In this document: piece after piece, positions 18,197 to 25,554 of the stretch
Layout of the letters: each line of letters starts with the position of its first letter
Numbering within the stretch: the first letter of the stretch is position 1
NCBI GenBank assembly: GCA_964511185.1
Contig: CAZEDU010000045.1
Location: 1-36,552 of the forward strand
Source of the DNA: CAZEDU01 sp964511185
GTDB taxonomy: Bacteria; Myxococcota; Myxococcia; Myxococcales; Myxococcaceae
Reading direction: 5' to 3'
Length of the DNA: 36,552 nucleotides
Made by a program: the position numbers and the translations under genes
Notes under the pieces: generated by a model
Database searches by the model: none
Told to the model about the DNA's origin: nothing
The model's input: only the letters and a program-made list of their open reading frames with translations

Positions 18197-19291
18197 GTGA
18201 AGCGAAGTGTGTCGTGGTCGGCTGTGTTGCTCGTCTCGATGGGCTGCGCGGGCATCAAACAAGAAGACTTCAGTCAAGAAGTGGGCGCCGCCTACTGCGA
18301 TCTCTTGGCTCGGTGCGGTGGCGCGAAGTCCGCGGAGACCTGCAAGGGCCTTCAAGCCCAGCTCACGCAGAGCTTCGGGCTGAGCCGATACGAAGGCTCG
18401 ATCGCGGCCGGCAAGGTGCGCTGGGACGAGGGCCGAGCCCGGGGCTGCGTCGAGGCGATTCGAGGCCTGAGCTGTGACTCGCGTGCGCTGAACCCGCTCG
18501 TCTTCAGTGGAGACTGCCAGCGGCTGTACGAGGGAACGCTCGCGGAGGGACAAGCCTGTAACCCCGGCGAATGCCAATGGGGCACCTTTTGTACGGGCGA
18601 GGTGACGGGCTCTTGTGGCGGCACCTGCGCGAAGAAGCTGGGTGAAGGGGCGGCCGCGACGGGTCAGGTGCAATGCGAGTGGGGGCTGTGGGCCATCGGA
18701 GGGACCTGTCGCAAGCCGTTCAAGGAGGGCGAAGGCTGTGGCTTGGCCCAAGCGAGCGAGTCCTTCTACGCCTGCGGCTCGGACCTCTACTGCGAGCAAA
18801 CGACCAAGTCGTGCAAGCGCGGCAAACAGGTCGGCGAGTCGTGCGCCTCGGGGGACCTGTGCTCCGGGGTGGCGTCGACCTGCGCCGCGGGGGTTTGCCG
18901 AAAGCCGGGGGACGTGGGCTCGGCCTGCGGTTCGGAGAGCGGCGGGTGCATGGTGGACCTGACGTGCGCCAACACCCAGGGCAACGGGCGAGGCGTGTGC
19001 AGCGAGCTGTTGAATGCGGGCTCGGCCTGTTCGTTCAACAGCGACTGCAAGCCGCCGCTCGGGTGTGGAGGCGGCACATGTCAGGCGACGGTGGCGATTG
19101 GACAGAGCTGCGTCCAAGCCCCCTGCGGGCCTGACGCGTTCTGCGACGCGAGCGCCAAGGCCTGCACGGCCCAAAAGCCCAACGGGCAAACGTGCAAGGG
19201 GGGCAACGAATGCACCAGCGGCTACTGTGACTTCGACCTCTCGTCGAACAGTGGCACGTGCCGGTACGAGTCGTTCGGGCCGCACTGCTGA
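18197..19291 (+). CDS. Cysteine-rich lipoprotein
   Basis: This is a 364-residue product if it starts at GTG 18197, which has GCGAGGTGG just upstream and gives the signal peptide MKRSVSWSAVLLVSMGC with Cys17 as lipid site. An in-frame ATG at 18131 would add 22 charged residues before the hydrophobic core and is less likely. The mature protein opens with a helical Cys pattern (AYCDLLARC ... ETC), common in myxobacterial lipoproteins. It is followed by many short Cys units (DLYCEQTTKSC, DLTCANTQGNGRGVC, AFCDASAKAC, GYCDFDLSSNSGTC), suggesting a chain of disulphide-bonded knots. It is divergent from the giant surface gene A, sharing a 190-bp spacer, and resembles the Cys-rich protein at the far end of that cluster only in general type. 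Function unknown. Confidence 0.8.
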   Translation: MKRSVSWSAVLLVSMGCAGIKQEDFSQEVGAAYCDLLARCGGAKSAETCKGLQAQLTQSFGLSRYEGSIAAGKVRWDEGRARGCVEAIRGLSCDSRALNPLVFSGDCQRLYEGTLAEGQACNPGECQWGTFCTGEVTGSCGGTCAKKLGEGAAATGQVQCEWGLWAIGGTCRKPFKEGEGCGLAQASESFYACGSDLYCEQTTKSCKRGKQVGESCASGDLCSGVASTCAAGVCRKPGDVGSACGSESGGCMVDLTCANTQGNGRGVCSELLNAGSACSFNSDCKPPLGCGGGTCQATVAIGQSCVQAPCGPDAFCDASAKACTAQKPNGQTCKGGNECTSGYCDFDLSSNSGTCRYESFGPHC

Positions 19292-19336
19292 GTTGAGTGC
19301 CGAGGCGGCGGCCTTCGTCTACTCTGGGCCGACCGC

Positions 19337-20425
19337 ATGCAACCGCTCGCCCTCGCCACGCTGCTGCTCGCCCTCGCGCCGCCCGCGCCAGGCAAGTCGC
19401 TCGAGCAGACACTGAAGACCCAGTGTCTGCTCCACGCGGCCGATCCGAAGAACCCGTGGGCGCTCGCGCACGGCATCACGGGCGTCGGCAAGAGCCACGT
19501 GGCGAGCGATGGCCGCTTGGCCTCGAAGGTGATCGTCGGCGACTTCTTGATGAAGGGCACCGACCCGGCGGCGAACCCGTTCTCTTTCCCGCGCTACGCG
19601 GCGGATGGAACGCCGGTGGAGCCGCACACCAACCTTCAAGTGAAGACGTTGGTGCTCGCGGGCGTGCCGCTCCAGACCCGCTTCGACTCGCAGGTCGGCG
19701 CCGTCACGCTCGAGGCGTTGGTGGAGGGCGCGCGACGCGGCTTTCGCCACGTGCCGCAGAGCGAAGCGTATTGGCAGGACGTCGGGTGGACGCTCGATGC
19801 GCTCGGCGCGGGCCTCAAGCCCGGCAAGGCGACGTTCGTCAACGGTGCGGGCGAGACCATCGACTTCGACCAAGTCATGGACGACGCGCTCGCTTACCTC
19901 GAGCGGGCGCAGGCGGACCTCGCCGCGGGCATGGACGCGGGACAGCCGCAGGTGGACAAGCGCCGCCAAGGCATCTACGCGCACAGCTGTGGCGGCCTGC
20001 ACCTGTTTCAGGCGGTCGCCGCGTGGGCGCGCTTCCCGGCAGTGAAGAAGCGGTGGGGCAAGCGGCTCGACCGGCAGATCAACGTGCTCTTCTATCGGCT
20101 CGACTCCGAGACGCGCCAATACCAGGCCGCGCTGCGGCAGGCGCCGCAATACCGGCTGCAGTTCCTGGTGCAGCAGCTCAAGTTCTACGGCCATTTCCTC
20201 GAAAACACCGGCCGCCTGCGGCGCGAGCTCGCGTGGAAGCCGAGCGCCCCGCAGCGACAAGCGGTGAACAAGGCGCGCGCGCTGCTCGATCAGGCGGTGA
20301 AGGATCTGAACGCCCTGCAAGCGTTCGAGTCGCTCGCCGCGCTGAAGACGTCTCAGCCGCAGATCGCGCTCGACCTGATCGGCGACGCGTGCCACGCCGC
20401 GAATGGCCTTCGGCTGTGGCAGTGA
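19337..20425 (+). CDS. Secreted protein of unknown function
   Basis: A 362-residue protein starting MQPLALATLLLALAPPAPGK, a signal peptide with probable cleavage near residue 18-20. I do not recognise the family. Visible features are a moderately conserved-looking N-terminal part (CLLHAADPKNPWALAHGITG), a motif around IYAHSCGGLHLFQAV, and a helical, Arg/Lys/Gln-rich C-terminal third (KKRWGKRLDRQINVLFYRLD onward). Residues 46-53 match the P-loop pattern, but the protein is exported and shows no Walker B, so nucleotide binding is unlikely. It is 45 bp after the Cys-rich lipoprotein on the same strand with a weak ribosome site, so it could be the second gene of that unit. The 129-bp spacer after it shows no clear signal. 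Confidence 0.7.
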   Translation: MQPLALATLLLALAPPAPGKSLEQTLKTQCLLHAADPKNPWALAHGITGVGKSHVASDGRLASKVIVGDFLMKGTDPAANPFSFPRYAADGTPVEPHTNLQVKTLVLAGVPLQTRFDSQVGAVTLEALVEGARRGFRHVPQSEAYWQDVGWTLDALGAGLKPGKATFVNGAGETIDFDQVMDDALAYLERAQADLAAGMDAGQPQVDKRRQGIYAHSCGGLHLFQAVAAWARFPAVKKRWGKRLDRQINVLFYRLDSETRQYQAALRQAPQYRLQFLVQQLKFYGHFLENTGRLRRELAWKPSAPQRQAVNKARALLDQAVKDLNALQAFESLAALKTSQPQIALDLIGDACHAANGLRLWQ

Positions 20426-20554
20426 GCCTTGAGGCAGACGGTCAGCACCTGCCAACTGGATTCGGTGCATCCACGCTCCGCCTGTCACGCCGATAGGCCA
20501 ACGACCTCCATAAACCAGTGACATGAAAGGCCATTTTCACGGCCGAGCGCTGGC

Positions 20555-22273
20555 ATGTGCATTGCGCTACCCGGGCCACGACTCGTGCTCGGGAAAGCTC
20601 CGTTGCGACTCCTTTTCTCCACATTGTTTCTGGCCGCGGCCACCGGATGCATGGGCAGCTCGTCGCTCGCGACGTCGAGCGAGTCGAGTGCGGGCGAGCC
20701 TGGTGGCGACTCGAACGTCTCCGCGCCCGGCGGCAACCCGACGGTGGCGGGGCCCTATGCGCTCGGCCGGGGCGCGAGCGGCATCCAGCGGCTCTCGCGC
20801 GTCGAGTACACGCGCACGATGCAGCTGCTCCTCGGCATCGACCTGACGGCCGACATCGAGACGACCATTCCTCCGGACAACAAGACGCCGTTCGACAACG
20901 ACTACACGCGGCAGGACGCGTCGAAGCCGCTCGTCGAGGGGTACCAGGCGATCGCGGAGCGGGCGGCGGCGCTGGTGGTGGCCGATGCGACGCGACGCGC
21001 GGCCGTCGTCGGCTGCACGCCCAAGAGCGAGGCCGACGCGGCGTGCTTCCGCCAGTTCATCACCCAGTTCGGGCGCCGCGCGTTCCGCCGGCCGCTCTCG
21101 ACCGAAGAGGTCGACGCGTATGCGGGGCTGCTCGGCGCCGCCGCGGCGAAGCAGACCTTCGCGGGCGCGGTGGGGCTCGCGCTGCGCGCTTTTCTGCAAA
21201 GCCCCGACTTCCTGTATCGCATCGAGGTCGGCGTGCCGGGCAGCCTCTCGAACGGCGCGGTCGAGCTGACGCACTTCGAGTGGGTGACGCGCTTTTCGTA
21301 CCTGCTCCGCGGAGAGCCGCCCGACGACGCGCTGCTCGACCTGGCCGCCAGCGGCGAGCTGGCCGATCCCGGCCGCCGGCGCGCGATGGTGGAGTCGATG
21401 GTCGACGACCCGCGCGGGCAGGCGCAGGTCCAACGCTTTCACGCGCTGCTCTGGCAGTACGACGCGATGCAGATCTCCGGCGCGATCGTCGCCGACCTGA
21501 GGAAAGAGACCGACGCGCTGATCAAGCGCGTGGTGTTCGAGAACCGCGCGTCGTGGCTCGACCTGTTCCGTTCGAAAGAGACGTACGTCAACGCGGCGCT
21601 GCGGGACGTCTACGGAATGGCGCCCAAGCCGGGCGCCGGGTTCGAGTGGGTTCCGTACCCGCGCCCGGATCAAGGCGGCATCCTCGCGCACGGCAGCTTG
21701 CTCTCGAACGGCGCGTCGGGCACCGACACCAGCCCGACGTTCCGCGGCAAGTTCGTGCGCGAGCGGATGTTGTGCCAGCACATCCCTCCCCCGCCGCCGG
21801 ACGCGGATACCAACCTGCCCACCGACAACACGGCCGCGTGCAAGAAGGAGCGGTTCAAGGCGCATCAAGACAGCCCGTCGTGCGCGGGCTGCCATTCGCT
21901 GATGGACCCCATCGGCTTCGGGCTCGAGAACTACGACCCGACCGGCCGCTACCGCGCCACCGAGCCGGGCAAGGCCGACTGCGCCATCAGCGGCGAGGGC
22001 GAGCTGGCCGGCGTCGGCAAATTCCAGGGGAGCGCCGGCCTCAGCCAATTGATCGTGCAGCAGCCTGATCAGGTTCAGCGCTGCATGCTCGAAGGCCTCT
22101 ACGGCTACACCCTCGGGCGCGCGGTGCTGCGCGCCGACGACGAGAAGCTCGTGGACGCGCTCTCGCAGCGCTTCGCGATCGACAACCACGATCTCCGCAA
22201 GCTGATGGTGACGTGGCTCACCACGGACAGCTTCCGCTACCGCGTCATCGACGAGCTCTCAGGGGACCACTGA
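20555..22273 (+). CDS. DUF1587/1595/1592/1588/1585 multidomain lipoprotein
   Basis: This carries the full domain series known from planctomycete and myxobacterial secreted proteins. It has DUF1587 (RLSRVEYTRTMQLLLGID), DUF1595 (FGRRAFRRPLSTEEVDAY), DUF1592 (FLQSPDFLYRIEVG ... RFSYLLRGEPPDD), DUF1588 (GGILAHGSLLSNGASGTDTS, ... LCQHIPPPPPD) and DUF1585 (LIVQQPDQVQRCMLEGLYGY). A CAGCH motif at C443-H447 resembles a c-type haem site but is a standard feature of DUF1588. The signal peptide ends AATGC, giving a lipoprotein. The start is uncertain: ATG 20555 has no ribosome site, while TTG 20603 is preceded by GGGAAAG and would give the tidy peptide MRLLFSTLFLAAATGC. The next gene begins 2 bp after the stop, so the two are co-translated. 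Such pairs are suspected in extracellular redox or polysaccharide chemistry, but the function is unproven. Confidence 0.9.
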   Translation: MCIALPGPRLVLGKAPLRLLFSTLFLAAATGCMGSSSLATSSESSAGEPGGDSNVSAPGGNPTVAGPYALGRGASGIQRLSRVEYTRTMQLLLGIDLTADIETTIPPDNKTPFDNDYTRQDASKPLVEGYQAIAERAAALVVADATRRAAVVGCTPKSEADAACFRQFITQFGRRAFRRPLSTEEVDAYAGLLGAAAAKQTFAGAVGLALRAFLQSPDFLYRIEVGVPGSLSNGAVELTHFEWVTRFSYLLRGEPPDDALLDLAASGELADPGRRRAMVESMVDDPRGQAQVQRFHALLWQYDAMQISGAIVADLRKETDALIKRVVFENRASWLDLFRSKETYVNAALRDVYGMAPKPGAGFEWVPYPRPDQGGILAHGSLLSNGASGTDTSPTFRGKFVRERMLCQHIPPPPPDADTNLPTDNTAACKKERFKAHQDSPSCAGCHSLMDPIGFGLENYDPTGRYRATEPGKADCAISGEGELAGVGKFQGSAGLSQLIVQQPDQVQRCMLEGLYGYTLGRAVLRADDEKLVDALSQRFAIDNHDLRKLMVTWLTTDSFRYRVIDELSGDH

Positions 22274-22275
22274 AG

Positions 22276-23718
22276 ATGAAACCGCTTCGCCTGAACCGAC
22301 GTGCCGTGCTTCGAGGGGCCGGCGGCATCGCGCTCTCGCTGCCGCTGCTCGAGGCGATGCTCCCCGGGCGCGCCCTGGCGCAGGCCGCCGCCGCGCCCCG
22401 GCGCTACTTCGTGGCGCTCGCGGGGGTGAGCACCGGTCCCATTCAACGCATCCGGCCCGCCGCCACCGGCACCGCGTACACCCTGACCGCGCCGCTCGCG
22501 TCGCTGGCGCCCGTGAAGGCGGCGACGACCATCGTCTCGGGGCTGCGGATCCCGCAGAGCGGACCCGGCGGCTGGACGACCAACTGGCACGGCAGCTCGC
22601 TGGGGCCGCTGGTCTCGGGCATGTCGGCGTCGGGGAGGCCTGGGCCCGCGGGACACGGCGACGCGGTGCCGCGCGGCGTGACGTCGGATCAGGTGGTGGC
22701 GGACGCGCTCGCGGCCGGCGCGAAGCGTCGCTCGCTCGAGCTTCGGGTGCAGCCCGAGGTGTACCGCGAGAACAACAACACCTACGGGGTGATGTCGTAC
22801 CGGCGCGAGAACGGAGCGCTGCTCGCCAACCAGCCGTACGCCAGCCCGCGCCTGGCGTGGCAGTCGCTCGTCTCGAGCTTCGTCCCACCGTCGAGCGGCG
22901 GGCAGGTGGATCCAGCGCTCGAAGCGCTTCGGCTCGAGCGAAAGAGCGTGCTCGACGTGGTCAAGCAAGATCGCGCGCGCCTCGATGCGCGGTTGGGCGC
23001 GGCGGACAAGGCGCGCCTGCAGCGCCACTTCGACGAGCTGCGCGACCTGGAGCTGCGCGTCGCCGCGGATCCGAGCGCGGGCACCCCGCCCCCCACCTCG
23101 AGCGCGTGCAAGACGATGGCGGATCCCGGACCGGATCCGGCGACGCGGCTGGTCGACTGGGGCAGCTCGTTCGGGCCTGCGGGCTTCTCGGGCGAGAACG
23201 TCCGCGCCAAGGTGATGTGCGACCTGGTTCACATGGCGCTGGCGTGCGACGTGACGCGGGTCGCGACGATGGTCGTCTCGTTCGTGCAGTCGTTCGTGGC
23301 CACGCAGCCGCTGCTCGGCATCGGCGGCGGCGATCTGCACGAGGTCGGTCATGGCGGCGACATGGGCCGAGTCGACGCGGTCAACGCCTGGCACGTCGAG
23401 CAGTTCGCGTACCTGGCGCAGAAGCTCCAGAGCACGCCCGAGCCCGGCAACGACGGCGGCCAGACGCTGCTCGACCGCACCGCGATGGTGCTGGTGTTCG
23501 AGGGCGGCTACTCCGGCAGCCCGCACTCGGGCGAGAACATGATCGCCATCACCGCGGGCGGCACCGTCGGCGAGCGGCGGATGATTCAGGGCCGGCACCT
23601 GGCCGCGACCGGCAAGCACCCCGTGAACGTGCTCATCTCGGCGATGAGCTACGCGATGAACAAGGACGTGCCGTCGCTCGGCGAGCTCCAGGGCGGCATC
23701 GCCGGGCTCAACGCCTAG
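22276..23718 (+). CDS. DUF1552 domain protein with Tat-type signal
   Basis: A 480-residue protein starting at ATG 22276, with AGGGGA about 10 nt upstream at the end of the preceding gene. The N-terminus MKPLRLNRRAVLRGAGGIAL has a twin-arginine motif and a long hydrophobic stretch ending in ALAQ, so folded export by Tat is likely. Family features include YFVALAGVSTG, TTIVSGLRIP, NWHGSSLGPLVSG, VFEGGYSGSPHSGENM and a C-terminal NKDVPSLGELQGGI. DUF1552 proteins are distant relatives of the sulphatase/phosphatase-like DUF1501 group, with no proven activity. They are typically encoded beside DUF1592-type genes, as here (2-bp spacing), suggesting a shared function. tatA lies about 9 kb away in the same window. 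Confidence 0.9.
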   Translation: MKPLRLNRRAVLRGAGGIALSLPLLEAMLPGRALAQAAAAPRRYFVALAGVSTGPIQRIRPAATGTAYTLTAPLASLAPVKAATTIVSGLRIPQSGPGGWTTNWHGSSLGPLVSGMSASGRPGPAGHGDAVPRGVTSDQVVADALAAGAKRRSLELRVQPEVYRENNNTYGVMSYRRENGALLANQPYASPRLAWQSLVSSFVPPSSGGQVDPALEALRLERKSVLDVVKQDRARLDARLGAADKARLQRHFDELRDLELRVAADPSAGTPPPTSSACKTMADPGPDPATRLVDWGSSFGPAGFSGENVRAKVMCDLVHMALACDVTRVATMVVSFVQSFVATQPLLGIGGGDLHEVGHGGDMGRVDAVNAWHVEQFAYLAQKLQSTPEPGNDGGQTLLDRTAMVLVFEGGYSGSPHSGENMIAITAGGTVGERRMIQGRHLAATGKHPVNVLISAMSYAMNKDVPSLGELQGGIAGLNA

Positions 23719-23726
23719 CCAATCGG

Positions 23727-23755
23727 GGGGACCGTCCCCAGAGGGGACTGTCCCC
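23727..23755. repeat. Two tandem GGGGACNGTCCCC palindromes between convergent genes
   Basis: GGGGACCGTCCCC (23727-23739) and GGGGACTGTCCCC (23743-23755) are perfect 6-bp inverted repeats around one variable base, 16 bp apart. They fill the 55-bp gap between the DUF1552 stop and the protease stop. A third copy is at 33190. Symmetry and location suggest a dispersed REP-like element that may serve as a two-way terminator. Confidence 0.8.
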
Positions 23756-23773
23756 GGTCAACCCGAGCCCACT

Positions 23774-25303
23774 TCAGTCGCACCCGCCTGCGTACAGCCA
23801 CTTCACCAGCTGGTTGTCGAACGTGTAGACCCCCAGCCGGCAGTCGGTCTGCAGCCTGAGGAAGTTGCCCGGCCGTCCGTTCGTGGCGGCGTTGAACCGC
23901 ACCCCGCCGCCGGCGTCGTAGACGACAAAGTTGCCATCGCCCTGCATCACCGCGATGCCCGGCGCCGTGCCGTGCGTCTGCGTGTGCCAGAGCGCGCGCG
24001 TCCTTCCGTAGAGCACCAGGTTGCCGTCGCCTTGGTAGATGAGCATCGCGCGCCCGTTCGCGTTGTGGAGCGCCTGACCGGCGACGAGCTGTTGTCCTGG
24101 CCCGAGCAGCGCGGGGAGATGAAAGCACGTCGTGCCCGACGCCCACTTCGGTTGCCCCGCGGCGTTGTAGACGACGAGGTTGCAGTCCGGCTGAACGGCC
24201 ATGAAGCCGCCCGGGTTGCCGTGGGTCTGGCTGTGCCAGAGCGGCGTGGCGCCGGAGTACAGAACGAGGTTGCCGTCCCCCTGCATCGCCAAGGACGTGC
24301 TGTTCTGCGCGCCCGCGAACGTCCACCAGAGCGGCTTCCAGCCTTGGTAGAGCACCACGTTGCCTTCGGCCTGATACACGAGCCGAATCCCCTTGCCTTC
24401 GCAGTCGGTCACCTGCTCGCCACGAGAGAGGGCGTGCCCGCCCGGCAGAATGCCGCACGGGGGGCGCGGCGGAGGCGTCTGCGTGGGCGTCGCGATGGTC
24501 GCGGGGAACTTCGAGCGAATCCAATCGATGTAGGGCGCCACATGGGTGTACCGGGTGTCTTGGGCGGTGGCGCAAGACACCGAGCCACCGACGCCGTCCT
24601 TCACCAACCCCACGACTGTGTTCTGCCCCTGCACCATCAGCCCCGAGCCGCTGTCGCCGAAGCAGGCCGTGCCGCCCGACTCGCTCGAGAAGACCCAGTT
24701 CCCCTCCTTCTTGTACACGCACGAGGCGAGGCTCTTTCGTTCGTACGTGTAGCCGGTGTTGGTGATGCCGTTCGCCGCGCCCGCGGTGGTGCGGCCATAG
24801 CCGACGAGCCGGGTGTTCCCGCAGCCGAACGGCGCGGCGGCCAAGCCGGCGGCGGGCCGATCGAGCACCGGTTCGGCCAGACGGAGAACCGCGATGTCGC
24901 CCGTGCCCGCCTGAAAGTCCGGGTGAAGGATCACGTCCGACACGCGGTACAGCTTGCCGGTCGGCTTCGCGACGTTGCGGCCGTCGGCGAGCCTGACGTG
25001 CTGAAGCTTGCCGAAGGTGAGGTCGAAGGGGCCATTGTCGAACGGCTGCCGATCCACGCAGTGCGCGGCGGTGATCGCGATGCGCTGGTGGACGAGCACC
25101 GCGCCGCAGATGTGCGTGCGCACGTGGGGCGCATCGGAGTAGCCGAACAGCGAGCCGACCGCGTCGTAGCCTGTCGGTTGGGACGTGCCGCCGACGATCT
25201 CCTGCGACTCGGCCCCGTCTTCATCGACACCAGCGGCGTCGAATTGCGCGGCACCGCACGCGAGCAAGAGCGGCACCGCTGAGAGGGCGAAGAGCGGTTT
25301 CAT
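23774..25303 (-). CDS. Lipid-anchored trypsin-fold serine protease with C-terminal bulb-type lectin domains
   Basis: A 509-residue protein. The signal peptide ends LLAC (Cys16, lipoprotein). A short propeptide precedes IVGGT (36-40), the usual activation site of S1 proteases. The catalytic triad is complete: His81 in TAAHC, Asp136 in GDIAVL, Ser218 in GDSGSG. The residue six before the Ser is Thr212, not Asp, so Arg/Lys specificity is unlikely. A Pro-rich linker (about 272-283) leads to bulb-type (mannose-binding) lectin repeats with the QxDxNxVxY signature: MQGDGNLVLY, VQPDCNLVVY, YQGDGNLVLY, MQGDGNFVVY, plus degenerate YQAEGNVVLY and LQTDCRLGVY. That is probably two domains. GGAG lies 9 nt before ATG 25303. 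It may be a glycan-targeted surface protease, perhaps used on prey or matrix (inference). Confidence 0.92.
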   Translation of the reverse strand: MKPLFALSAVPLLLACGAAQFDAAGVDEDGAESQEIVGGTSQPTGYDAVGSLFGYSDAPHVRTHICGAVLVHQRIAITAAHCVDRQPFDNGPFDLTFGKLQHVRLADGRNVAKPTGKLYRVSDVILHPDFQAGTGDIAVLRLAEPVLDRPAAGLAAAPFGCGNTRLVGYGRTTAGAANGITNTGYTYERKSLASCVYKKEGNWVFSSESGGTACFGDSGSGLMVQGQNTVVGLVKDGVGGSVSCATAQDTRYTHVAPYIDWIRSKFPATIATPTQTPPPRPPCGILPGGHALSRGEQVTDCEGKGIRLVYQAEGNVVLYQGWKPLWWTFAGAQNSTSLAMQGDGNLVLYSGATPLWHSQTHGNPGGFMAVQPDCNLVVYNAAGQPKWASGTTCFHLPALLGPGQQLVAGQALHNANGRAMLIYQGDGNLVLYGRTRALWHTQTHGTAPGIAVMQGDGNFVVYDAGGGVRFNAATNGRPGNFLRLQTDCRLGVYTFDNQLVKWLYAGGCD

Positions 25304-25554
25304 GGAATTGGCTCCGTGGGGTGAGGCGGGTTGGGTTCAGGCTTGTGCAAGACCAAGACCCACATCCGATCACCTGAATCCCATCGCAACCAACTGATTT
25401 GCCTCGAGCCGAGTCCATCCCTCGTGCGACATCGCAACACCACTGTCCTCACCAGGCTACTCAGAGTCGTTCACTCCCCCGAGGCCTTTCCGCGCTGCTC
25501 CGGCGCGGCGAATGCGTGGGCCAGCGCCAGTGGCTGCGAGGTAAGAAGCCGCCC
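25304..25554. other. Divergent intergenic region (251 bp)
   Basis: This spacer separates the divergent protease and PHP-lipoprotein genes and is less GC-rich than its surroundings, so it should hold both promoters. I cannot pick convincing -35/-10 pairs. CATCGCAAC occurs twice (25382-25390 and 25430-25438, 48 bp apart), each followed by CA-rich sequence and CTG, and may be a regulator site. Confidence 0.4.

Noticed and set aside
19472..19495. P-loop-like GITGVGKS in the secreted 362-residue protein
   Set aside because: It matches G-x4-G-K-S, but the protein has a signal peptide, no Walker B or other NTPase motif, and eight-residue matches occur by chance.
21881..21895. DUF1592-type protein called a cytochrome c because of CAGCH
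   Set aside because: The motif is a standard part of the DUF1588 region and haem binding is not shown, so I report it only as a possibility.
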